From assembly GCF_009727155.1 (NCBI RefSeq), contig NZ_WNWM01000002.1, positions 6,696,001-6,760,000 of the forward strand: a stretch of 64,000 bases of DNA, in the 5' to 3' direction. The stretch is from Pseudoduganella dura (lineage in GTDB: Bacteria > Pseudomonadota > Gammaproteobacteria > Burkholderiales > Burkholderiaceae_D). The notes beneath the pieces are model-generated. The model ran no database searches. It was not told the origin of the DNA and saw nothing but the letters and a program-made list of their open reading frames with translations. Every line of letters starts with the position of its first letter. Within the stretch, counting starts at the first letter, position 1. Position numbers and translations under genes: made by a program. Shown here one piece after another: positions 8,687-17,822 of the stretch.

Positions 8687-8708
8687 CTAGGGAAGTTCGG
8701 GCAAAGGA

Positions 8709-8734
8709 AACGGCTGCGCGGGCAGCCGTTTTTT
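8709..8734 (+). terminator. Rho-independent terminator of the GH43-GH28 operon
   Basis: A perfect 9-bp stem AACGGCTGC / GCAGCCGTT (8709-8717, 8722-8730) with loop GCGG, running into TTTTTT. It was presumably next to the GH28 stop before the MITE was inserted. On the opposite strand the T run is weak, so it is less convincing for the TonB gene. Confidence 0.85.
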
Positions 8735-8746
8735 CAATGAGGCTGC

Positions 8747-11700
8747 CTACAGCTTCACGTTCAGCGTGGCGAAGAAAGTACGTCCCAGCGGATCGTAGCT
8801 GGCCGACACCGAGTTGTTCGACGGCAGCTGCGTGGAACCCAGCACCGGCGGGTCCTTGTCGGTCACGTTGCGGATACCGGCAGTGAAGTTGACCGACTTC
8901 GAGAAGTCGTAGCCGGCCGTCAGGTCCAGGTACGTGTAGCCGCCGATCCGCGGATTGGTCAGCGAGTCGTACGCCGGCGGCGTCACGCCCTTGCGCAGCG
9001 GTACCAGGTAGGCATCGGTCGTCACGCTGCTGCTGAACCGCGCGCGGGCGGACAGCATCAGCTTGCCGGAATTGACCGTGACCCGCGCCGTGCCCTTCCA
9101 CTTCGACACCGGCTGGCCGCAGGTGCCGCCCCAGGAGCCCACGCACTCGTTCGTCACGCCGGGAATATCCTGGATCGGCGTGAAGGTCAGTTCGTCGACG
9201 TATGTCCAGTTCGTGTCCAGGTTCCAGCGCGCGCCGTTGCCGAACAGGCCCCAGGCGGTCGGGAAGCCGTAGTGCACGGCCAGGTCCACGCCCTTCGTCC
9301 TGATGCCGCCGATATTGGCCGAGGTGGTCATCACGTAGGTGGGCGCGGCGATCTGGCCGGTGACCGGGTCGCGGTTGATCGCCCGGCAGTAGACGCTGTC
9401 CACGTTCTGGATCGTGTTGTAGCACAGGTCGAGCACCGACTGGATGCCGCCGCCACCCAGCGTGGAGATGGCGTTGTCCAGCGTGATTCTGTAGTAGTCG
9501 AGGCTCATCTGCAGGCCGCGCATGGCGGCCGGCGCGAACACGGCGCCGATGGTGGTGGTGTGCGACGTCTCCGCCTCCAGGTTCGGGTTGCCGCCGAGGA
9601 CCTGGGTGAGGAACTGCGTGGGCTGCACCGATGGGTCGAACACCAGGCCGGCCGGCACGCCGGTGGCCTCGCACAACGCGCGCACGGCGGCGGTCTGCTG
9701 GCCGGATGGCGCCCGGCTCGAGCACGGGTCGATGGCGGTCGGGCCGTTGCGGCCCTGGCCGCCGTACAGTTCACCCACGTTCGGCGCCCGGATCGATTTC
9801 TGCTTCTGCACGCGGAACGTCAGGCTGTCCACCGGCGCCCATTCGGTGCCGATGGAACTGGTCCACACCTTGCCGACCGATTCCACGTCGTAGTCGGAAT
9901 GGCGGAACGCGCCGCTCACGCTCAGGCTCTTCGCGAACGCCCGGTCCTTCAGCAGCGGCATGCGCGCCTCGCCATAGAATTCCTTGACGGTCGCTTCGCC
10001 TTCCGTGGCACGCGCCGCGTTCCAGCCGGACACGTCGCCCGACGACAGGAAGGCATCGGGCGTGTACTTGCTGTACGAATGGCGGCGCTCGAAACCGGCC
10101 GAGAAGTCCACCGGGCCCGAGGGCAGTTCGACGAGCTTGCCCGTGACGTTGCCGGCGACGACCTGCTGCTCGGCGACGATGTCGGAATTCGATGCGATCA
10201 TGATCGCATCGCGCCCCGCGGCGCCGATGTTCTGGCCGAACGGGTTCAGTACCGGTGCCGCGCCGTTCTGCGACAGCAGCGCGTTCTGGAAGCGGCTGAG
10301 CGAGATCGAGCCGGCCTGGTACTGCGATTCGGTGGTGCGCGCGTTGGTATAGTACACATCGTATTTCAGGTCGCTCAGGTAGTTCTCCGAAACGCCCGGC
10401 AGGTCGCCGCGCAGCCCGATCGCGACGCGGTACACGGAGTGGTCGGTCTCGCCCACGCGGGTGCCCACGTCGGACAGGCGGCGGTTCAGGTTGACCAGCG
10501 CCAGGCCGTCGCCGGCCACCGTCGTCAGCGTCTGCGAGCCGTTCGTGGCGCGCAGCGTGCCCGTTTCGCGCAGGTCGAGCTGGCGCATCACTTCCTGCAT
10601 CTGCGGGCTCAGGTACGGGTTGTTCGTGTTGACGAGGAAGTTGCCGCCGGCGCCGCTCGGGCCGATCTGCACCCGGGCGGTATTGCTGCTGTAGTGCATT
10701 TCCAGGTAGCCGGTGGCACGGTCGTTGAAGTCGTAGTGGGCGAACGCATTGCCCATCCAGCGCTTCTGCGGCGTGACCACATAGGACAGCGGGCCGAGAT
10801 CGTAGCCGTCGTCCGGCGCCACATACGGCCGCACCGCCTTGCCGCTCGCGTCGAAGATGGCGCCCAGCGTGCCCATGCCCTGCAGGCCGGCGGCGCGCAG
10901 GGCCGCGTCCAGCGCCGGATTCGAACCCGGCGAGCCGATGACGGGCAGGTTGCCGATCCTCCCGTTGGGCACGGTGGACGAGCCGCTGTAGATCAGGCCG
11001 GGGCGGCCGCCGGCGGACAGGCACGTCTGCCCGCCCGGCACGGCCAGCGGCGTGCCGGGCCGGGTGGCCGACCATGAAGCGGCGGTCACGCACCCGTCGC
11101 CCAGCGACGGCAGCGAATAGCCACCCAGCTCGCCGCGCGTCATGCCTTCGCGGTTCAGGTAGTTCAGCGACAGCACCGCGTTGCCCCGGTTGTTGGCGAA
11201 GTTGCCGCCGACGGTCAGGTCGACACTGTTCGTGGGTGTGCGGGTCGGCTGGTCCCAGCTGCGCTGGGCATTGACTTCCACGCCTTCGAAGTTGTCGCGC
11301 AGGATGAAGTTGACCACGCCGGAGATCGCATCGGAACCGTACACGGCGGAAGAGCCGCCGGTCACGGTCTCGATGCGCCGCACCAGCGCCGCGGGAATGG
11401 CGTTGATATCGGTGGTGAAATCCGGGCCCGTGATCGCGAAGCGGCGGCCGTTCACCAGCACGAGGTTGCGGGTCGGGCCCAGGTTGCGCAAATTGAGCGT
11501 GGCCGTGCCGGAAGGCTGGCCTGCCTGCATGGTGTTGGCGGTGGGGCTGCTGAGCTGGCTGGCCGTGAACTGCGGCGTGTCCGTCAGCAGCGTTTCCAGG
11601 TTCTGCGTGCCGGTCACCTTCAGCTCCTGGGCGTCGAGCACCGTGACCGGTGTGGGCGCGAGGAAGCCGCGGTTCACCAGGCGCGTGCCGGTGATGACGA

Positions 11701-11866
11701 CCTTGGTGTCTTCTTCCTTCGGCGCCTGCGCTTCCTGCGCGATGGCCACACCGCCCGTCGCCGCCGCGCCGGCAATGCCTGCCGCGATCCGAAACACGTC
11801 GAGGACCGCCGAAACCGATTGCTGTTGCCGGGTTTTCTTCCCGGTGCCGCGCTGTTGCTGTCGCAT
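8747..11866 (-). CDS. TonB-dependent outer-membrane receptor
   Basis: A 1039-residue receptor. Residues 1-43 are a long, basic signal peptide ending VAIAQ. A plug domain follows (VVITGTRL, about residue 57; NLRNLGPTRNLVLVNGRR; VTGGSSAVYGSDAISGVVNFIL), then a 22-strand beta-barrel ending in LGRTFFATLNVKL with a terminal aromatic-rich strand. The length and plug type match receptors for oligosaccharides rather than small siderophores. GAAGGA six bases before ATG 11866 selects this start over an ATG 18 bases upstream. It converges on the GH43-GH28 operon, so uptake of pectin or xylan fragments is the likely role. No FecR/sigma pair is nearby. Confidence 0.92.
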   Translation of the reverse strand: MRQQQRGTGKKTRQQQSVSAVLDVFRIAAGIAGAAATGGVAIAQEAQAPKEEDTKVVITGTRLVNRGFLAPTPVTVLDAQELKVTGTQNLETLLTDTPQFTASQLSSPTANTMQAGQPSGTATLNLRNLGPTRNLVLVNGRRFAITGPDFTTDINAIPAALVRRIETVTGGSSAVYGSDAISGVVNFILRDNFEGVEVNAQRSWDQPTRTPTNSVDLTVGGNFANNRGNAVLSLNYLNREGMTRGELGGYSLPSLGDGCVTAASWSATRPGTPLAVPGGQTCLSAGGRPGLIYSGSSTVPNGRIGNLPVIGSPGSNPALDAALRAAGLQGMGTLGAIFDASGKAVRPYVAPDDGYDLGPLSYVVTPQKRWMGNAFAHYDFNDRATGYLEMHYSSNTARVQIGPSGAGGNFLVNTNNPYLSPQMQEVMRQLDLRETGTLRATNGSQTLTTVAGDGLALVNLNRRLSDVGTRVGETDHSVYRVAIGLRGDLPGVSENYLSDLKYDVYYTNARTTESQYQAGSISLSRFQNALLSQNGAAPVLNPFGQNIGAAGRDAIMIASNSDIVAEQQVVAGNVTGKLVELPSGPVDFSAGFERRHSYSKYTPDAFLSSGDVSGWNAARATEGEATVKEFYGEARMPLLKDRAFAKSLSVSGAFRHSDYDVESVGKVWTSSIGTEWAPVDSLTFRVQKQKSIRAPNVGELYGGQGRNGPTAIDPCSSRAPSGQQTAAVRALCEATGVPAGLVFDPSVQPTQFLTQVLGGNPNLEAETSHTTTIGAVFAPAAMRGLQMSLDYYRITLDNAISTLGGGGIQSVLDLCYNTIQNVDSVYCRAINRDPVTGQIAAPTYVMTTSANIGGIRTKGVDLAVHYGFPTAWGLFGNGARWNLDTNWTYVDELTFTPIQDIPGVTNECVGSWGGTCGQPVSKWKGTARVTVNSGKLMLSARARFSSSVTTDAYLVPLRKGVTPPAYDSLTNPRIGGYTYLDLTAGYDFSKSVNFTAGIRNVTDKDPPVLGSTQLPSNNSVSASYDPLGRTFFATLNVKL

Positions 11867-12182
11867 CGTGCATCCTTCGATCAAAGGTACCGCTTCTTGT
11901 TATACGTCTCCACTCACCCGTGCGATCCGCCGGCCGCCGATGTTTGCGCTCCCAGGCATGATCGGATCGATGGTATGAACGTTTTATCCGGGGAGTCAAT
12001 TCCCGGATGATCAGGGAATTGATTAATGTCGCCGCGGTCATGAAGTTGCGCGTTCGACGCGCATTTCTTTCCGATTCGCGGAATCCGGTCATTGGCATCG
12101 TTTCGGGCGATCGCCGGCCTGATCGGGCGGACATGCGCCCGATCACCGCATGATCAGCGGTTGCAGCAAAGCGACACGGCAT
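11867..12182. other. Intergenic region upstream of the TonB receptor
   Basis: A 316-base stretch between the start of the TonB gene and the stop of comEC, both on the minus strand. It holds the promoter region of the receptor and one clear inverted repeat (11996-12022). No ORF with a ribosome site was found in it. Confidence 0.6.
11996..12022. promoter_or_regulatory. Inverted repeat TCAATTCCC-N9-GGGAATTGA
   Basis: Perfect 9-base arms at 11996-12004 and 12014-12022 separated by nine bases. There is no T run on either side, so it is not a standard terminator for comEC. The location 130 bases before the TonB receptor start fits an operator for a dimeric regulator. Confidence 0.4.
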
Positions 12183-14609
12183 TCAATGCCAGTACCGGCG
12201 CCGGACATCGCGGTACTGTTCGATTGCCATCCCGTCGCCCAGGTCGATCGTGACAGCCCCCGACTCGTCACTGCGCACCGACCACACGCCACGCTTGCCA
12301 TACCGGTCCATCACTTCTTTCTTCGGATGCCGGTACCGGTTCCGGTACCCCACCTGCAGCAGCGCGATTTCCGGTCGCACGGCATCGAGGAACGGTTCCG
12401 TCGACGACGTGCCGCTGCCGTGGTGCGGCACCAGCAGGATGTCGGAACGCAGGCCGGCGCCCGAGCGGGCCACGAGTTCAGCTTCCTGCCGCGCCTCGAT
12501 ATCGCCGGGGAGCAGCACCGTTCCGCCGGGAGAGACGATGCGCAGCGTGCAGCTGCGCCCATTGGTTTTCAGCGAAGCGTCGGCATAGCTGCCGGCTGTC
12601 GGATGGAGCATTTCGAAGCGCACGCCGTCCCATTCCCAGCGCTGGCCTGCAATGCACCGGCGATGCGCGGGCGCGGCCCGGGCGACCGGATGCCCGGGAT
12701 CGAGCGACGAAAGCGACCAGCCGACCCGGATATCCCGCAGCACGGCCAGCGCGCCGCCGGCATGATCGGCGTCGCCATGGCTGACCACCATGCCGTCGAG
12801 CCGGCCGATGCCGCGGGCTCGCAGATAGGGAACGATCACGCGGCTTCCGGCATTCGCATCGCCACCGTACGAAGGTCCCGTGTCGTACAGCAGCCGGTGG
12901 CCGGCCGTCTCGACCAGCACCGCCATGCCCTGCCCCACGTCGAATGCCAGCACGCGCACGGTGCCGGGCGCCGGCGCATCGGGCTGCGCGGCCAGCAGCG
13001 GCACCCACGTGAAGGCGCCAAGCCACCGGGTGGGCCAGCCGCGCGGCGCCAGTAGCCAGGCGGTGCCGAACAGCGCCAGCGCGAACAGCCACCATGGCGG
13101 CACCGGCGCGTTCCACACCGCCAGCGGCGCAACGCTGAACCACTGCAGCAAGCCGGCCAGCCAGCGCATCAGCTCATGCGCCGCAACCAGCAACGGCGTC
13201 GCCAGCGGCTGGGGCAGCAGGCCGCCGGCCAGCGCGAAGGGCGTGACCAGCAGGCTGACCACGGGAATGGCGATGGCATTGGCGATGGGGCTGATGACGG
13301 ACACCTGCGCGAACAGCAGCATCGTCAACGGCACCAGGCCGAGCGTGACGGCGTATTGCGTATTGACCGCCGCCTTCAACGTGACGGCCAGGCGCTGGCG
13401 GCGCGTCAGCGGTGCCGGGCGCCGGGCATCGGGATCGGGCGATCCGGGGTCGCCGGGATTCTTGTGCACCGCGGTGCGGCCGACCGACGCATACAGGATG
13501 ACCGCCACGGCGGCGAACGACAGCCAGAAGCCCGGCCACATCACGGCCCATGGATCGAGCAGCACGACCAGCCCGGCGGCCAGCGCCAGCACATGCGACA
13601 CGCACGCGATCCGGTCCAGCCACAGGGCCAGCGCCACCACGCACAGCATATAGAGCGTGCGCTGCGCCGGCACGCCGAAGCCGGCCAGCAGCACGTACGA
13701 CAGCGCCGCCAGGATGCCCGCCAGCGCGCCGACCTTCTGTGCGGGCAGCAGCAGCGGCAACTGCGCATGGCGCAGGAACAGCGAGCGGCGCCACAGCGCC
13801 GACGCGGCCCAGGCAACCAGCCCGGCGATCATCGTGATGTGCAGCCCCGAGATCGAGACGAGGTGGCTGATGCCGGTGCGGTTGAACACCTGCCAGTCGC
13901 CTTGGTCGATGCCGCGCTGGTCGCCGACGACCAGCGCCACGATCACCGCGGCATACTCCCTGCCAGCCAGCGCCCGCCCGATCTTGTCGCGTAGCGCGTG
14001 GCGCATGCGCTCGACCACGTTACGCGGAGTGAAGACAAAGCCATCGAGACGCTCGTTAGGGCCTTCGCTGCGCACGTAGCCGGTCGCGCGGATGCCCTGT
14101 TCGAGCAGCCAAAGTTCATAGTCGAAGCCGTGGGGATTGGCGTTGCCGTGCGGCCGCTGAAGCCGCACCTTCAGCCGCCAGCGCTCGCCTGGCCGCAGGT
14201 CGGGTACCTGGTGGACTTCGCCGCGAAATCCCGAATACCATGACAGCGCGATGCGCGGCGGTACGTCGATGCCTTCGGCGTGCTCGACCGTGAAGAAGAA
14301 ACGCGTGAACTGGCTGGCGCGGTTCGGCAGGTTGTCGACCGTGCCGGTGACGATGACGTCTCGGCCCTCGTCGGCCTTGGCCAGCGCCGGCGCCAGCGCG
14401 TGCGATGCCAGCAGTGCGGCCCAACAGAAACCCAGCGCCGCGCCGCATGTGGCGCCCGCCGCCACGCGCCACCCGCCGCGTGCCCGCCAGGCAAGCAGCG
14501 CGGCGACCACCGCGCATGCCATCAGGCAGGAACCGGGGTGCGAAGGCAGCGAGGCCTGCGTCTGCAGGAGCGCCGCACCGCCGACGAAGCCGAGGATCGA
14601 GCTGCGCAT
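12183..14609 (-). CDS. comEC: DNA internalization competence protein ComEC/Rec2
   Basis: An 808-residue inner-membrane channel that takes one strand of incoming DNA into the cytoplasm during transformation. It has an N-terminal hydrophobic region and a DUF4131-like OB domain (about 65-190). The competence domain carries the SISGLHITMIAGL motif near residue 255 and many membrane helices to about 520. The C-terminal metallo-beta-lactamase domain has DVGQG, SHGDADHAGG and PHHGSG, suggesting nuclease activity. Length is normal for the family. In related bacteria comEC lies near lolC-lolD-tatD; here a hydrolase gene on the other strand intervenes. Confidence 0.95.
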   Translation of the reverse strand: MRSSILGFVGGAALLQTQASLPSHPGSCLMACAVVAALLAWRARGGWRVAAGATCGAALGFCWAALLASHALAPALAKADEGRDVIVTGTVDNLPNRASQFTRFFFTVEHAEGIDVPPRIALSWYSGFRGEVHQVPDLRPGERWRLKVRLQRPHGNANPHGFDYELWLLEQGIRATGYVRSEGPNERLDGFVFTPRNVVERMRHALRDKIGRALAGREYAAVIVALVVGDQRGIDQGDWQVFNRTGISHLVSISGLHITMIAGLVAWAASALWRRSLFLRHAQLPLLLPAQKVGALAGILAALSYVLLAGFGVPAQRTLYMLCVVALALWLDRIACVSHVLALAAGLVVLLDPWAVMWPGFWLSFAAVAVILYASVGRTAVHKNPGDPGSPDPDARRPAPLTRRQRLAVTLKAAVNTQYAVTLGLVPLTMLLFAQVSVISPIANAIAIPVVSLLVTPFALAGGLLPQPLATPLLVAAHELMRWLAGLLQWFSVAPLAVWNAPVPPWWLFALALFGTAWLLAPRGWPTRWLGAFTWVPLLAAQPDAPAPGTVRVLAFDVGQGMAVLVETAGHRLLYDTGPSYGGDANAGSRVIVPYLRARGIGRLDGMVVSHGDADHAGGALAVLRDIRVGWSLSSLDPGHPVARAAPAHRRCIAGQRWEWDGVRFEMLHPTAGSYADASLKTNGRSCTLRIVSPGGTVLLPGDIEARQEAELVARSGAGLRSDILLVPHHGSGTSSTEPFLDAVRPEIALLQVGYRNRYRHPKKEVMDRYGKRGVWSVRSDESGAVTIDLGDGMAIEQYRDVRRRYWH

Positions 14610-14933
14610 GCCACCTCACCGGAACAGGAAACCTTGCGGCCGGATGCCGCATGCCCGCGCGGGCGGGCGGCCGAGGCACTACGATAGGCGCGTCCACCGC
14701 CGTGGCCTTGAAGTTCGTCAAGGCCGGCCTCATGCGACCGCCGTGTCGATGCGCCCTGGCGGATGATCGGCGTTGCATATTGCCAAAAAACATATCGATG
14801 CTTCGACATGTTCTTTGACTTCGCGGGTACCTGACGCGATACTGGCGCCATGGTATCGGTACCATCGATCACCGGCGGACGCGGCGCAAGCTCGCCGATG
14901 ACGGCACAAACAATCGGATGAAAGGGACAATGT
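14610..14933. other. Intergenic region between comEC and the hydrolase gene
   Basis: A 324-base divergent promoter region. It is AT-richer around 14765-14820 and contains a LacI-like palindrome at 14850-14865 in front of the hydrolase. No credible ORF was found. Confidence 0.55.
14850..14865. promoter_or_regulatory. LacI-type operator candidate
   Basis: ATGGTATCGGTACCAT: arms ATGGTA and TACCAT around a 4-base centre TCGG. This shape resembles operators of sugar-responsive LacI regulators. It lies 68 bases before the hydrolase start. Confidence 0.45.
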
Positions 14934-16268
14934 ATGAAGGCGGTGGGCAAGATGGCAATGCACCTGGTCATGGGCGCGGCGGCAATGGCGGCATTTGCGC
15001 CGGTTGGAGCGTCGGCGGCGGCGCTGGCACCAACTGCCGAATATTACGGCGACGCGCGCCCCGACGCCCCCGAACTGGCGGCACGCGGCCCGCTGCGGGT
15101 CGGCGTGCGCACGCAGGTCATCGAGCACGCCGGTCAGCTCGATATCCTGCGCGCCACCGCCGGCAATCCCGATCCGCGCTACACGCGCAAGCTGACGCTT
15201 GAAATATGGTATCCGGCCAGCCTGGCGCCCGGCGAGAAGGAACACACGGTCTACACCGACGTGCTGGGCTCGGGGCCGGGCAACCCGGCGCGGCCCAACA
15301 CGCCGTTCCAGTTCACCGGGCGGGCCGCGCGCGATGCAAAACCGGCGCCGGCCACGGTGTCGTCATCCGGCTATCCGCTGGTCATCGTTTCGCATGGCTA
15401 TCCCGGCTCGCGCCTCCAGATGAGCTACCTGACCGAGAACCTGGCATCGAAGGGATATATCGTGGTCGCCATCGACCATGCCGAATCCACGCGCGCCGAC
15501 AAGGCCGGCTTCCCCAGCACGCTGCTGAACCGCCCGCTCGACGACCTGTTCGTGCTCGAAACAGTGGCCGGATGGTCGAAAGCCGGCAGCGGCCATTTCC
15601 TCGCCGGCCGGGTCGACACCGGAAACACCGCGCTGGTCGGCTACTCGATGGGTGGCTACGGCGCGCTCAACGCAGTGGGTGCCGGCATCAGCGAAGCGGC
15701 CGTCGCCTACGTTTCCGGCGGCGCCCTGGCGATCCACCAGCAGGGCAATCCGCGGTTCGACGCGCGGCGAGACCCGCGCATCAAGGCCGTCGTCGCCATC
15801 GCGCCGTGGGGCGGTGCCGGCAAGATTTGGGATGCCGCAGGGCTGGCCGGCATGCGCACGCCCACGCTCTTCATCGGCGGCGACCAGGACGATATCTCCG
15901 GCTACGAGGATGGCGTGCTGCGCCTTTTCCAGGGCGCCGTCAACGCCGACCGCTACCTGCTCACCTACCGGGGCGCGCGCCATAACACCGCGCCCAACTC
16001 GCCACCGCCGGCCGCGGCGGCAGCCGGCTTCGAGGATTTCATGGCCTATGCCGAACCGGTGTGGGACAGCCGGCGCATCAACAACATCAACCAGCACTTC
16101 ATCACGGCATTCCTCGGCATTACGCTGAAGGGGCAGCCGCTGCAACCGTACCTGGACCTGCCGGCGCTACCCGCGGCCGGTACCGCGGGGCCGGATACCG
16201 CCGAGTGGAAGGGTTTTCGCAAGCGCGCGGCCGTTGGACTGCAATTGCGGCACCTGCCGGCGCAATAG
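14934..16268 (+). CDS. Secreted alpha/beta hydrolase (dienelactone hydrolase / PAF-AH-like)
   Basis: A 444-residue protein with a signal peptide (residues 1-29, ending GASAAA). The alpha/beta fold has the nucleophile elbow GYSMGG, a probable catalytic Asp in [14 protein letters not shown] and His in [10 protein letters not shown]. The oxyanion region reads [17 protein letters not shown]. Relatives are annotated as dienelactone hydrolases or platelet-activating factor acetylhydrolase-like esterases; the true substrate is unknown. AAAGGGA at 14921-14927 sets the start. It ends only five bases from the tatD stop on the other strand and breaks up the usual tatD-comEC order, so it may be a later insertion. 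Confidence 0.8.
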   Translation: MKAVGKMAMHLVMGAAAMAAFAPVGASAAALAPTAEYYGDARPDAPELAARGPLRVGVRTQVIEHAGQLDILRATAGNPDPRYTRKLTLEIWYPASLAPGEKEHTVYTDVLGSGPGNPARPNTPFQFTGRAARDAKPAPATVSSSGYPLVIVSHGYPGSRLQMSYLTENLASKGYIVVAIDHAESTRADKAGFPSTLLNRPLDDLFVLETVAGWSKAGSGHFLAGRVDTGNTALVGYSMGGYGALNAVGAGISEAAVAYVSGGALAIHQQGNPRFDARRDPRIKAVVAIAPWGGAGKIWDAAGLAGMRTPTLFIGGDQDDISGYEDGVLRLFQGAVNADRYLLTYRGARHNTAPNSPPPAAAAAGFEDFMAYAEPVWDSRRINNINQHFITAFLGITLKGQPLQPYLDLPALPAAGTAGPDTAEWKGFRKRAAVGLQLRHLPAQ

Positions 16269-16273
16269 CGCGG

Positions 16274-17077
16274 CTATGCGCCCGTCAATGCGCGCAGCCG
16301 CGGCATGACGGCGTGCGCGTTCGCCGTGGTGGCGGCCTGCAGTTCGTCCAGCGAAATACCCCGCAGCTGCGCCAGCACTTCCGCGATACCGGGCACCTGG
16401 TCCGGCGTGTTGACGCCGGGATGCACCCAGTGCGGAGCGATGTCCGGCGCATCGGTCTCCATGACGATCGACGATAGCGGCAGCTGCTCCGCCAGCCGGC
16501 GGATCTGCAGCGCACGGGTAAACGTGAGATTGCCGCCGAAGCCCAGCCTGAAGCCGATGTCGATGTAGCCTTGCGCCTGCTGGAAGCTGCCGTTGAACGC
16601 GTGGGCGATGCCGCCGGCCGGCGGGATCTGCCGCACGTGCTTCAACACCTGGTCCTGCGATTTGCGCACGTGGGTCAGCACCGGCAAGGCAAACTCGCGG
16701 GCGATCTTCAATTGTTCTCGGAAGAACAGCACCTGTTTTTCGCGCATCGCCGGTTCGCACAGCTCGGGAATGAAGAAATCCAGCCCGACTTCGCCGATGG
16801 CGACGAAGTTCGGGTCGTCCATCGCGGCAAGCACCGCCTCGCGCAGCGCGGCGAGATCGTCCTCGGTGGCGGCCGGCACGAAGATCGGGTGGATGCCCAG
16901 CGCATACGAGGCGTTGCCGGCGGCGGCGCCCAGCGACCGCACGGCTTCCCAGTTGCCGCGGTCGATGGCCGGGATGACGATCATGCCGACACCCTTGTCC
17001 AGGGCCCGTGCGGCAACGCCGAGCGAATCTCCGCCGAATTCCCGCGCATCGAGGTGGCAGTGCGTGTCGATCCACAT
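16274..17077 (-). CDS. TatD family metal-dependent hydrolase
   Basis: A 267-residue TIM-barrel hydrolase. Metal-binding and catalytic positions are visible: DTHCHLD at the N terminus, the Glu of GEVGLDFF, His of LTHVRKSQ, His of AHAFNGS and Asp of METDAPD. TatD proteins are DNases/exonucleases linked to DNA repair and turnover; this one is also close to the YjjV type. It starts four bases after the lolD stop, so it belongs to the lol operon. Confidence 0.92.
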   Translation of the reverse strand: MWIDTHCHLDAREFGGDSLGVAARALDKGVGMIVIPAIDRGNWEAVRSLGAAAGNASYALGIHPIFVPAATEDDLAALREAVLAAMDDPNFVAIGEVGLDFFIPELCEPAMREKQVLFFREQLKIAREFALPVLTHVRKSQDQVLKHVRQIPPAGGIAHAFNGSFQQAQGYIDIGFRLGFGGNLTFTRALQIRRLAEQLPLSSIVMETDAPDIAPHWVHPGVNTPDQVPGIAEVLAQLRGISLDELQAATTANAHAVMPRLRALTGA

Positions 17078-17081
17078 GGCG

Positions 17082-17822
17082 TTACTCCTGGCGCAGGCCT
17101 TCGTCCGTGAGCCGCAGCACGCGGTCGCAGCGACGCGCCAGTTCCGGATCGTGGGTGACGATCACGAACGCCGTGCCCAGCGTGCGCGACAGCTCCAGCA
17201 TCAGGTCGAAGATCTGCTCGGCCGTGCCGTGATCGAGGTTGCCGGTCGGCTCGTCGGCCAGCACGCAGGCCGGTTGCGTGACCAGGGCCCTGGCCAGCGC
17301 CACGCGCTGCCGTTCGCCGCCGGACAGCTCGCCCGGCACGTGCGTGACACGCCTGGCCAGGTTCACGCGGGCCAGCATCGCCTGCGCCTGTTCCTGCGCC
17401 GATGCGCGCTTGACCCGGCGGATCATCAGCGGCATCGCCACGTTGTCCAGCGCCGAGAATTCCGGCAGCAGGTGGTGGAACTGGTAGACGAAGCCCAGCG
17501 CCGCGTTGCGCAGGTCGCCGCGCGCCGCTTCGGACAGCGTGGCGAAATCCTTGCCCTGCAGCGTCACATTGCCGGTGGTGGGCGTGTCGAGGCCACCGAG
17601 CAGGTGCAGCAGCGTGGACTTGCCGGAGCCGGACGCGCCGATGATCGCCACGCGCTCGCCGCGGTGCACTTCGAAGTCGATGCCCTTCAATACCGGCACG
17701 GAATAGCTGCCCTGCGTGAAGGTCTTGCCGAGGTTGCGGCAGGACAGTACCAGGGAATCGCCCGTGGCGGATCGTCCACCGGCAAGTTCCGGGGCGTTGC
17801 CGCCCTGATCGTGTTCACTCAT
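17082..17822 (-). CDS. lolD: Lipoprotein-releasing ABC transporter ATPase LolD
   Basis: A 246-residue ATPase. Walker [10 protein letters not shown], signature LSGGERQR and Walker [13 protein letters not shown] are present, plus the Lol-specific [23 protein letters not shown]. It powers extraction of lipoproteins from the inner membrane for delivery to LolA. About 20 extra residues precede the ABC domain. The start codon lies inside the end of the upstream permease gene (8-base overlap), so translation is coupled. Confidence 0.95.
   Translation of the reverse strand: MSEHDQGGNAPELAGGRSATGDSLVLSCRNLGKTFTQGSYSVPVLKGIDFEVHRGERVAIIGASGSGKSTLLHLLGGLDTPTTGNVTLQGKDFATLSEAARGDLRNAALGFVYQFHHLLPEFSALDNVAMPLMIRRVKRASAQEQAQAMLARVNLARRVTHVPGELSGGERQRVALARALVTQPACVLADEPTGNLDHGTAEQIFDLMLELSRTLGTAFVIVTHDPELARRCDRVLRLTDEGLRQE

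Noticed and set aside
9272..11077. A 601-codon plus-strand frame opposite the TonB receptor
   Set aside because: No start signal or domain; antisense shadow of a well-defined receptor.
11996..12022. A terminator for comEC
   Set aside because: The inverted repeat lacks a T run on the comEC strand and lies about 165 bases past its stop codon.
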